Origin: Mycobacterium sp.
GTDB taxonomy: Bacteria; Actinomycetota; Actinomycetes; Mycobacteriales; Mycobacteriaceae
Direction of reading: 5' to 3'
Assembly: GCA_025965815.1 (NCBI GenBank)
Contig: JAOPWF010000046.1
Coordinates: 1-5,559 of the forward strand
Length of the DNA: 5,559 bases
In this document: positions 1-5,559 of the stretch, in pieces
Layout of the letters: each line of letters opens with the position of its first letter
Numbering within the stretch: position 1 is the stretch's first letter
Notes under the pieces: model-generated
What the model saw: only the letters and a program-made list of their open reading frames with translations
Told to the model about the DNA's origin: nothing
Database searches by the model: none
Made by a program: the position numbers and the translations under genes

Positions 1-1724
1 TCTCGTTCGGCGACTACTTCAAGCGCCGCGCCATCGAGTTGGCCTGGACGCTGTTGACGAACCCCGTATCCGAAGGCGGTTACGGATTCGACCCCGAAAA
101 GATCTGGGCCACCGTCTATTTGGATGACGACGAGGCGATCCAGCTGTGGCAGGAGGTGGCCGGTCTGCCGGCCGAACGGATCCAGCGCCGCGGGATGGCC
201 GACAACTACTGGTCGATGGGCATCCCAGGACCGTGCGGCCCGTCCTCGGAGATCTATTACGACCGCGGCCCCGAGTTCGGTGTCGGCGGCGGACCGGTGG
301 CCAACGAGGACCGCTACATCGAGATCTGGAACCTCGTGTTCATGCAGAACGAGCGCGGCGAAGGCACCGGCAAGGAGGACTTCGAGATCCTCGGGCCGCT
401 GCCGCGCAAGAACATCGACACCGGCATGGGTGTCGAGCGGGTCGCGTTCCTGCTGCAGGGTGTCGACAACGTCTACGAGACCGATCTGCTGCGCCCCGTC
501 ATCGACACGGTGGCCGCGATCGCGCCGCGTGGCTACGGCGCCGGCAACCACGACGACGATGTGCGCTACCGGATCATCGCCGACCACAGCCGAACCGCGG
601 CGATCCTGATCGGCGACGGTGTCAGCCCCGGCAATGACGGTCGTGGCTACGTGCTGCGCCGCCTGCTGCGCCGCGTCATCCGGTCGGCCAAGCTGCTGGG
701 CATCGACACGCCCATCGTCGCCGACTTGATGGCCACCGTCCGCGACGCGATGGGCCCGTCCTACCCGGAGCTGGTCGCAGACTTCGACCGGATCAACCGG
801 ATCGCCGTCGCCGAGGAGACCGCATTCAACCGGACCCTGGCGTCGGGCTCACGGCTGTTCGAGGAGGCCGCCCGCGCCACCAGGGCCTCGGGGGCCACGG
901 TGCTGACCGGCACGGACGCGTTCACGCTGCACGACACCTACGGCTTTCCGATCGAGCTCACCCTGGAGATGGCCGGCGAGGCGGGGCTTTCCGTCGACGC
1001 GGAGGGCTTCCGCGGACTGATGGCCGAGCAGCGCCAGCGGGCCAAGGCCGACGCGGCCGCCCGCAAGCACGCGCACGCCGACCTGACGGCGTATCGCGAG
1101 CTGGTCGATGCCGGTCCGACCGAGTTCACCGGCTTTGATGAGTTATCGTCGGAGGCAAGGATTCTCGGCATCTTCGTGGACGGCAGGCGGGTGCCCGTCG
1201 TCGCGCACGGCCCCGAGGCGGCCGCCGCCGATCGCATCGAGCTCATCCTGGATCGCACCCCGCTGTACGCCGAGTCCGGCGGCCAGATCGCCGACGCGGG
1301 CAGCATCAGCGGCACCGGCGCGAGTGGCGCCGCCAAGGCCGCCGTCACCGACGTGCAGAAGATCGCGAAGACACTGTGGACGCACAGGGTCAGCGTGGAA
1401 TCCGGCGAGTTCGTCGAGGGTGACACCGTCGTCGCGGCGGTGGACCCCAAGTGGCGCCACGGTGCAACTCAGGGTCACTCCGGGACTCACATGGTGCACG
1501 CCGCGTTGCGACAAGTGCTGGGCCCCAACGCCGTTCAGGCCGGATCGCTGAACCGCCCGGGTTATCTGCGGTTCGACTTCAACTGGCAGGGGCCGCTAAC
1601 GGACACCCAAAGCTCCGAGATTCAAGAGGTGACCAACGAGGCCGTCGAAGCCGACTACGAGGTGCACAGCTTCACCACCGAACTCGACCAGGCCAAGGCG
1701 ATGGGCGCGATGGCGATGTTCGGC

Positions 1725-1727
1725 TAG
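1725..1727 (+). other. Premature in-frame TAG in alaS
   Basis: The reading runs ...[22 protein letters not shown]... with no frame change. The FG-Glu-x-Y motif is strongly conserved in AlaRS from E. coli to actinobacteria, so the ancestral codon was probably GAG and one G-to-T transversion at 1725 explains the stop. Termination here would give a protein of about 670 residues. It would keep the whole catalytic and tRNA-binding part and the HxxxH half of the editing zinc site, and lose the CxxxH half and the C-Ala domain. The stop is read directly from the sequence; the ancestral codon is inferred from the family. Confidence 0.9.
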
Positions 1728-1748
1728 GCCTACCCCGACGAGGTCCGG

Positions 1749-2429
1749 GTGGTCGAGATCGGTGGCCCGTTCTCGCTGGAGCTGTGCGGCGGAACGCATG
1801 TGCACAACTCCGCCCAGATCGGCCCGGTGACGCTGCTCGGTGAGTCCTCTGTCGGGTCCGGCGTGCGACGGGTCGAGGCGTACGTGGGACTGGATTCGTT
1901 CCGCTACCTGGCGAAGGAACGGGCGTTGATGGCCGGGCTGGCGTCATCGCTGAAGGTGCCGTCGGAGGAGGTGCCCGCCCGGGTGGCGACCCTCGTCGAC
2001 CGACTCAAGGTCGCCGAGAAGGAGTTGGCGCGCTCCCGGCAGGCCGCCACTGGCGCGACTGCCGCCAACGCTGTGGCAGGCGCTGAGGAAATCGGTAGGG
2101 TCCGTGTCGTGGCACAGCGGATGCCGGTCGAGACGACGGCCGCCAACCTACGCAGCCTTGCCGGCGATATCCGCGGCAGGCTAGGTAGCGAACCGGCGGT
2201 AGTCGCGTTGATCGCTGCGGGCGAGAACGATTCGGTTCCCTACGTCGTCGCGGCCAACCCGGCGGCCCAGGACCTCGGGCTGCGTGCCAATGACCTGGTA
2301 AAGCAGCTGGGCACGGCGGTGGACGGTCGGGGTGGCGGCAAGGCGGATCTAGCTCAGGGCTCCGGCAAGAACCCGGCCGGCATCGACGCCGCGCTCGCCG
2401 CGGTACGCGCAGAGATCGCGCGGAGCTAG
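1749..2429 (+). CDS. Possible re-initiated C-terminal AlaRS fragment (editing half-site plus C-Ala)
   Basis: This is the part of alaS after the amber codon that could be translated on its own, 226 residues from a GTG at 1749. A GAGG at 1740-1743 lies 5 nt upstream and the start is 21 nt past the stop, so re-initiation is physically plausible. However, these bases also encode the conserved DEVRVVE segment, so the match to a ribosome binding site may be chance. The fragment carries the CGGTH zinc ligands (residues about 13-17), a helical Lys/Glu/Arg-rich stretch (about residues 83-98) and the glycine-rich C-Ala motif near residue 193. Separated AlaRS halves are known in Nanoarchaeum equitans, but I know of no mycobacterial case. 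The stretch is more probably just the 3' part of an intact or recently mutated alaS. Confidence 0.25.
   Translation: MVEIGGPFSLELCGGTHVHNSAQIGPVTLLGESSVGSGVRRVEAYVGLDSFRYLAKERALMAGLASSLKVPSEEVPARVATLVDRLKVAEKELARSRQAATGATAANAVAGAEEIGRVRVVAQRMPVETTAANLRSLAGDIRGRLGSEPAVVALIAAGENDSVPYVVAANPAAQDLGLRANDLVKQLGTAVDGRGGGKADLAQGSGKNPAGIDAALAAVRAEIARS
2421..2425 (+). promoter_or_regulatory. Ribosome binding site for ruvX
   Basis: CGGAG sits inside the last codons of alaS, 8 nt before the GTG at 2434. It supports that GTG as the ruvX start and implies coupling of ruvX translation to the end of alaS. Confidence 0.55.
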
Positions 2430-2433
2430 CGGA

Positions 2434-2940
2434 GTGGCCGATCCCCAACATCGTCTGCCGGATCGGCCCGGAGGCGACGATCCCGGGCGCGGGCGCAGAC
2501 TCGGCATCGACGTCGGCAGTGTCCGCATCGGCGTGGCCACCAGCGACCCGGATGGCATCCTCGCCACTCCGGTGGAGACCGTGCGCCGCGACCGCTCCGA
2601 CAAGCATCTGAGGCGGCTCAAAGAATTGATCACCGAGCTCAACGCCGTCGAGGTGGTGGTGGGACTGCCGCGCACCCTGGCCGACCGGACGGGTCCGGCC
2701 GCCCAGGACGCGATTGCGCTGGCCGACGTTCTCGCCGAACGGATTTCGCCCACGCCGGTGCGACTCGCCGACGAACGGCTGACCACCGTCAGCGCCCAGC
2801 GGTCCCTGCGCGAGGCGGGTGTCCGAGCCAAGGGCCAGCGCGCGATGATCGACCAGGCCGCGGCTGTGGCCATCCTGCAGAGCTGGCTGGACCAACGCCG
2901 CGACACGCTCGCTACGCGAAACGAGGTCAACGGTGGCTGA
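2434..2940 (+). CDS. ruvX: RuvX/YqgF-family putative pre-16S rRNA nuclease
   Basis: RuvX is a small cytoplasmic RNase H-fold protein. In E. coli YqgF is needed for 5' maturation of 16S rRNA; the older name 'Holliday junction resolvase' came from fold similarity to RuvC. The 168-residue product shows the family motifs in order: [13 protein letters not shown] (23-35, metal ligand Asp26), VVVGLPRTL (74-82), [11 protein letters not shown] (113-123, acidic Glu114) and [16 protein letters not shown] (138-153, Asp140). All expected acidic residues are present. Residues 1-20 are a polar Pro/Gly/Asp-rich extension absent from the ~138-residue E. coli protein; mycobacterial homologues are similarly long. 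The start is GTG, 4 nt after the alaS stop. The 3' end overlaps mltG by 8 nt. The link to rRNA processing fits the alaS neighbourhood, but the activity here is inferred from the family. Confidence 0.93.
   Translation: MADPQHRLPDRPGGDDPGRGRRLGIDVGSVRIGVATSDPDGILATPVETVRRDRSDKHLRRLKELITELNAVEVVVGLPRTLADRTGPAAQDAIALADVLAERISPTPVRLADERLTTVSAQRSLREAGVRAKGQRAMIDQAAAVAILQSWLDQRRDTLATRNEVNGG
2923..2926 (+). promoter_or_regulatory. Ribosome binding site for mltG
   Basis: GAGG within the ruvX 3' end lies 6 nt before the GTG at 2933. This spacing supports that start and the 8-nt ruvX/mltG overlap. Confidence 0.55.
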
Positions 2941-4177
2941 GCGCTGGGGCGGTGAACGCGCGCAACCCGTGGCGGTCGGACCACCGAGGCGGGGGAGAAG
3001 CCGCAGCGACCGGATCCGTGAGGCGAAAGGCCGTCGCAGGCGCCGGATCGTCGGCGGATTCTCGCTGGCCGTCCTGATCGCGGTCGTCATCACGGCGGTG
3101 TTCCTTGGCTCTCGGCTGTGGCACGGCGTGTTCGGTTCGGGCAGTGATTACGCCGGCAACGGCGTCAGTGACGTCGTCATCCAGGTGCATGCCGGTGATT
3201 CGACGACGGCGATCGCCGAGACCCTGCACAACCAGAAGGTGGTCGCCACGGTCAGCGCGTTTGTCGACGCCGCGGCGGGGAATGCCGCCATCTCGTCGAT
3301 CCAGCCCGGCTTCTACAAGGTGCGCACCGAGATCCCCGCGTCGAACGCCGTTTCGCGGCTTGCCGATCCGGTTAATCGGGTGGGCCTGCTGGTCATCCCC
3401 GAAGGACGCCAGCTCGACGACGTCCAGGATCTCAAGACCAACGCCGTGACCGACGGCATCTTCGGCCTGATCTCGAAGGCCACGTGTGTGAACCTCGACG
3501 GCCAGCGGCGCTGCGTGTCGGTTGACGACCTGCGCCAGGCGGCCGGCTCTGCGACGCCCGCGGCGCTGGCGGTTCCGGACTGGGCGGCCAAGCCGGTGGC
3601 TGCGATGGGCGACGATCACCGACGGCTCGAGGGGCTGATCGCACCCGGAACGTGGAACATCGATCCCTCCGCCACGCCGCAGGAGATCCTGTCCAACCTG
3701 GTCGGCGCGAGCGCCAGCCAGTACGCGCAGGGCGGACTGCTCGACACGGCGAAGAGTATGAACATGTCGCCATACCAGATCCTGATCGTGGCGTCCCTGG
3801 TGCAGCGCGAATCCAAGCCGGCCGACTTCGCGAAGGTGGCCCGGGTCATCTACAACCGGCTGCAGGAGCGGCGGAAGCTGGAGTTCGACTCCACGGTGAA
3901 CTATTCGCTGGACCGGCAGGAGGTGGCCACCAGCGACGCCGACCGCGCCCAGAACACACCGTGGAACACCTACATGTCCGACGGCCTGCCCGCGACCCCC
4001 ATCTGCTCGCCCGGCGACCCGGCGTTGGCGACCGCCGAACGCCCCGAGACGGGGGACTGGCTGTACTTCGTCACCGTCGACATGCAGGGCACCACGCTGT
4101 TCACCAGGGACTACGAGCAGCACCTGGCGAATATCGAGCTTGCGAAGCGCAATGGTGTCCTCGACAGTGCGCGGTGA
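2933..4177 (+). CDS. mltG: Endolytic murein transglycosylase MltG (YceG-like)
   Basis: MltG is an inner-membrane lytic transglycosylase that cuts nascent peptidoglycan glycan strands and is thought to set their length. The 414-residue product has an Arg/Lys-rich cytoplasmic N-terminus (residues 17-38), one transmembrane helix at about 39-59 and an external remainder. Residues 81-104 ([15 protein letters not shown] core) look like the LysM-like subdomain. The catalytic domain carries ASLVQRES (287-294), where Glu293 aligns with the catalytic Glu of E. coli MltG, followed by VARVIYNRL (302-310), FDSTVNYSL (318-326), [18 protein letters not shown] (345-362) and DWLYFVTVD (375-383). About 75 residues (160-235) between the two regions are less conserved and include Cys185 and Cys194, which could form a disulfide outside the membrane. 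Start GTG overlaps ruvX by 8 nt; the 3' end overlaps aroE. Older records call this family 'aminodeoxychorismate lyase'; no sign of a PabC fold is seen. Confidence 0.93.
   Translation: MAERWGGERAQPVAVGPPRRGRSRSDRIREAKGRRRRRIVGGFSLAVLIAVVITAVFLGSRLWHGVFGSGSDYAGNGVSDVVIQVHAGDSTTAIAETLHNQKVVATVSAFVDAAAGNAAISSIQPGFYKVRTEIPASNAVSRLADPVNRVGLLVIPEGRQLDDVQDLKTNAVTDGIFGLISKATCVNLDGQRRCVSVDDLRQAAGSATPAALAVPDWAAKPVAAMGDDHRRLEGLIAPGTWNIDPSATPQEILSNLVGASASQYAQGGLLDTAKSMNMSPYQILIVASLVQRESKPADFAKVARVIYNRLQERRKLEFDSTVNYSLDRQEVATSDADRAQNTPWNTYMSDGLPATPICSPGDPALATAERPETGDWLYFVTVDMQGTTLFTRDYEQHLANIELAKRNGVLDSAR
4144..4147 (+). promoter_or_regulatory. Weak ribosome binding site for aroE
   Basis: GAAG lies 4 nt before ATG 4152 and 7 nt before GTG 4155. 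It favours one of these two adjacent codons over TTG 4140 or GTG 4167, but the match is weak. Confidence 0.35.
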
Positions 4178-4994
4178 GGGAACCGCGGCCCGAAGAGCAG
4201 CGGTACTCGGCAAGCCCATCGCGCATTCCCGCTCGCCGCAACTGCATCTGGCCGCCTATCGGGCGCTCGGCCTCGATGGCTGGACCTATGAGCGCATCGA
4301 GTGCTCCGCGGAGCAATTGCCCGGCCTTGTAAGCGATTTCGGGCCCGAGTGGGTCGGCGTGTCGGTCACCATGCCGGGCAAGTTCGCGGCCCTGCGGTTC
4401 GCCGACGAACGCACCCCGCGCGCCGAACGGTTGGGATCGGCCAACACCCTGGTGCGGACGCCGCGCGGCTGGCGCGCCGACAACACCGACGTCGACGGGG
4501 TGATCGGGGCTTTGGGATCGGCGGGTGTGAGCGGGTTGGAGGCCGCGATGGTGCTGGGTTCCGGCGGGACCGCGCCTGCCGCGGTGGTCGGCCTCGCCGA
4601 ACTCGGGGTCCGGCACATCGCGGTCGTCGCGCGCAACGCCGAGCGGGCCGCCCCGCTCATCGATCTGGCCACGGCCGTGGGCGCGCAGGCACGCTGGTGC
4701 GATCTCGACGGGCCGGAGGTGGCCGCCGCCGTCGCAGCGTCCGACGTCCTGGTGAGCACCATCCCGTCCGAGGCCGCCGCCCGGTACCAGTCCACCTTCG
4801 CAAGCGTCCCGGTGCTGCTCGACGCGATCTACGATCCGTGGCCGACGCCACTGGCGGCTGCGGTGGAGTCGGGAGGCGGCACGGTGATCGACGGCCTGCA
4901 GATGCTGCTGAACCAGGCGTTCGCGCAAGTGGAGCAGTTCACCGGCCGCCCTGCACCGAAAGAGGCGATGAGGGCGGTCCTCGAGTCGCGTTAG
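4152..4994 (+). CDS. aroE: Shikimate dehydrogenase (NADP+)
   Basis: AroE reduces 3-dehydroshikimate to shikimate with NADPH, the fourth step of the cytoplasmic shikimate pathway to chorismate. From ATG 4152 it has 280 residues, near the usual 270-290. The substrate domain shows GKPIAHSRSPQLH (20-32; Ser26 and Ser28 bind shikimate), SVTMPGK (71-77, catalytic Lys77), SANTL (96-100, Asn98) and NTDVDG (111-116, catalytic Asp113). The nucleotide domain shows LGSGGTAPAA (135-144), then VVARNAERA (158-166), where Arg161 stands in the NADP-phosphate position although the order differs from the common NRT. STIP (202-205), DAIYDPWPTPL (224-234) and DGLQMLLNQAF (247-257, Gln255) complete the family signature. 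All key residues are present, so the enzyme should be active. The start is uncertain: TTG 4140, ATG 4152, GTG 4155 and GTG 4167 are in frame. ATG 4152 gives a 26-nt overlap with mltG, consistent with coupled translation. Confidence 0.94.
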   Translation: MVSSTVRGEGTAARRAAVLGKPIAHSRSPQLHLAAYRALGLDGWTYERIECSAEQLPGLVSDFGPEWVGVSVTMPGKFAALRFADERTPRAERLGSANTLVRTPRGWRADNTDVDGVIGALGSAGVSGLEAAMVLGSGGTAPAAVVGLAELGVRHIAVVARNAERAAPLIDLATAVGAQARWCDLDGPEVAAAVAASDVLVSTIPSEAAARYQSTFASVPVLLDAIYDPWPTPLAAAVESGGGTVIDGLQMLLNQAFAQVEQFTGRPAPKEAMRAVLESR

Positions 4995-4999
4995 CCTCC

Positions 5000-5003
5000 G
5001 AAG
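5000..5003 (+). promoter_or_regulatory. Possible ribosome binding site that bears on the peptidase start
   Basis: GAAG directly touches ATG 5004, which is too close for normal use, but is 6 nt from the in-frame GTG at 5010. The true start may therefore be GTG 5010, shortening the protein by two residues. Confidence 0.3.
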
Positions 5004-5429
5004 ATGGGGGTGGGGCTCGTCGCTGTCGTGATGTGGACCGCGGCGCTCAGCGTTTACGACATCCGGCATCGCCGCTTGCCCAACTCGCTGACGCTGGCCG
5101 GCGCTGCGGTGATTCTGCTGGAGTCGTTCGTGGCCGGGCGTGGACCGTCTGCGCTTGCCGGAGCCGCAGCGCTCGCCGGGATCTACCTGGCGGTGCATGC
5201 GGTCGCGCCGGCGGCGATGGGTGCGGGTGATGTGAAACTCGCGATCGGGTTGGGCGCGCTCACCGGCTGTTTCGGCGTCGACGTCTGGCTGCTGGCCGCC
5301 CTCGGCGCTCCAGTCTTCACCGCGCTGTGGGCCATCGTGGCCGTGCTGCGGCGATCCGGTCCGACGGTGCCGCACGGCCCGTCGATGTGCGCCGCGACGC
5401 TGGCCGCCACCGCGCTGGCTGTCTTCTAG
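5004..5429 (+). CDS. Minimal A24-family (type IV) prepilin peptidase
   Basis: A24 peptidases are integral membrane aspartyl proteases that cut the basic leader from type IV, Flp or type II pseudopilin precursors at the cytoplasmic membrane face. The 141-residue product shows both catalytic motifs: YDIRHRRLPNSLT (18-30, Asp19) and MGAGDVKLA (72-80, GxGD with Asp76). Hydrophobic stretches lie at about 4-17, 29-43, 50-70, 78-90, 94-114 and 128-141, interrupted by polar segments, so five to six membrane segments are likely. The late PHGPSM motif (123-128) matches the C-terminal signature of the family. The ~100-residue N-terminal methyltransferase domain with CxxC pairs found in PilD is absent, so only cleavage is expected, as in TadV/CpaA-type and small actinobacterial peptidases. 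It begins 9 nt after aroE and is the last gene of the run. No pilin or secretion ATPase is in the window, so its substrate is unknown. Confidence 0.85.
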   Translation: MGVGLVAVVMWTAALSVYDIRHRRLPNSLTLAGAAVILLESFVAGRGPSALAGAAALAGIYLAVHAVAPAAMGAGDVKLAIGLGALTGCFGVDVWLLAALGAPVFTALWAIVAVLRRSGPTVPHGPSMCAATLAATALAVF

Positions 5430-5434
5430 CGCGG

Positions 5435-5559
5435 TCATCCGTCGTCGGATTCTTCCCGGAGGAGTTCGTCGGGGTGGTGGGCGTGGTTGAGGTGGCCGTT
5501 CCAGGCGAGGCGGCCGGTGTTGGTGATGGTGGTGGTGATGTGGTTGGTGGTGGCGAGTT
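5435..5559 (-). CDS. C-terminal tail of a DUF222/HNH endonuclease (13E12-family) protein, partial
   Basis: On the - strand an open frame runs in from the right edge and ends at a TGA (complement of 5435-5437), giving 40 residues. It is Thr-rich at first (LATTNHITTTITNTG), then reads RLAWNGHLN and NHAHHPDELLREESDDG. The pairing of a Trp-Asn-Gly segment with a NxAHHPDELL tail is what I recall from the extreme C-terminus of mycobacterial 13E12-repeat proteins, which have an N-terminal DUF222 and a C-terminal HNH nuclease domain. The HNH motif itself would lie beyond the window, so nuclease function cannot be judged here. The family is multicopy in mycobacteria and often recombines or sits at variable sites. 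The gene converges on the prepilin peptidase with only 5 nt between stop codons. Family assignment rests on a short stretch. Confidence 0.62.
   Translation of the reverse strand, partial: LATTNHITTTITNTGRLAWNGHLNHAHHPDELLREESDDG

Larger units (their letters stand above)
1..2429 (+). pseudogene. alaS: Alanyl-tRNA synthetase, 5'-partial, interrupted by an in-frame amber codon
   Basis: AlaRS charges tRNA-Ala with alanine in the cytoplasm and hydrolyses mischarged Ser- and Gly-tRNA-Ala. The gene enters from the left edge; the first complete codon is at 3-5 and reads SFGDYFK, the end of the class II motif 1 region. Then follow [19 protein letters not shown], motif 3 ([12 protein letters not shown], about 426-461) and the tRNA-recognition stretch ([26 protein letters not shown], about 570-690). 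The editing domain has HxxxH (His codons 1476-1478 and 1488-1490) and CGGTH (Cys 1785-1787, His 1797-1799). The C-Ala domain ends with [14 protein letters not shown] at 2325-2366. The window holds 574 codons before a TAG at 1725-1727 and 233 after it, in one frame. With roughly 95-100 residues lost upstream this gives the usual mycobacterial length of about 900, so nothing but the single codon is wrong. Homologues have Glu there (FGE), so GAG to TAG is the likely change. Gene identity is certain; whether it is truly broken in the organism is not. Confidence 0.93.

Noticed and set aside
1725..1727. Recoding of the TAG as pyrrolysine
   Set aside because: Pyrrolysine machinery is not known in mycobacteria, no such genes are in the window, and the family has Glu at this place.
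1690..1760. Frameshift as the cause of the alaS interruption
   Set aside because: The frame is identical before and after the stop (distance 39 to 1749 is a multiple of three) and the conserved residues resume immediately, so a substitution fits and an indel does not.
2005..3093. 362-codon open frame on the - strand opposite the alaS end and ruvX
   Set aside because: It crosses three real genes on the other strand, and its translation is Arg/Pro/Ser-rich without domain features.
2933..4177. Aminodeoxychorismate lyase (PabC) annotation
   Set aside because: That is an old misannotation of YceG proteins. The transmembrane helix and the ASLVQRES catalytic motif indicate MltG.
2927..4219. 430-codon open frame on the - strand opposite mltG
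   Set aside because: It mirrors the full length of mltG, is rich in Arg, Gly and His, and shows no motif or convincing start signal.
4301..5230. 309-codon + strand frame inside aroE
   Set aside because: It is a second frame of aroE rich in Arg and Gly; the aroE frame has all catalytic residues.
4101..5438. 445-codon open frame on the - strand across aroE and the prepilin peptidase
   Set aside because: It is antisense to two genes with clear motifs. The product is a His/Arg/Gly-rich low-complexity chain with no recognisable domain, typical of shadows in high-GC DNA.
5430..5460. Intrinsic terminator between the convergent genes
   Set aside because: I found no stable inverted repeat followed by a T-run on either strand in this stretch.
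5517..5556. GGT/GTG-rich stretch as a tandem or simple repeat
   Set aside because: It has no constant unit and reads on the - strand as a Thr-rich coding segment (ATTNHITTTITNTG) in frame with the 13E12-like tail.

Overview
The window is high-GC DNA from an actinobacterium, most likely a Mycobacterium or Mycolicibacterium. The gene order alaS - ruvX - mltG - aroE - small prepilin peptidase matches, from memory, the order in M. tuberculosis (Rv2555c to Rv2551c). The AroE and AlaRS wording also looks mycobacterial. The species is an inference; no search was run.

Layout: bases 1-2429 hold alaS (alanyl-tRNA synthetase), entering from the left edge without its first ~95-100 codons and interrupted by one in-frame TAG at 1725-1727. 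The same reading frame continues intact after the TAG to the normal C-terminus. Bases 2434-2940 are ruvX (YqgF family, 16S pre-rRNA processing nuclease), 2933-4177 mltG (membrane endolytic murein transglycosylase), 4152-4994 aroE (shikimate dehydrogenase) and 5004-5429 a minimal A24-family prepilin peptidase. All five lie on the + strand with gaps of 9 nt or less, or with overlaps of 8 and 26 nt, so they are probably one translationally coupled operon whose promoter is upstream of the window. From 5435 to the right edge, on the - strand, is the C-terminal tail of what looks like a DUF222/HNH (13E12-family) protein, convergent with the operon only 5 nt away.

The genes serve different processes: translation fidelity (AlaRS), ribosome maturation (RuvX), peptidoglycan strand release (MltG), aromatic precursor synthesis (AroE) and pilin-type leader peptide cleavage (A24 peptidase). 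This is a housekeeping block and not a dedicated pathway. I see no tRNA, rRNA, CRISPR, insertion sequence or convincing terminator, and no stretch over 300 bases lacks a gene.

The one striking feature is the amber codon in alaS. It replaces the conserved Glu of the 'FGE' motif and falls between the two halves of the zinc-binding editing site. A sequencing or assembly error, or a recent nonsense mutation, is the simplest explanation. A split or re-initiated AlaRS is possible but unproven. I did not find evidence for an undescribed system.
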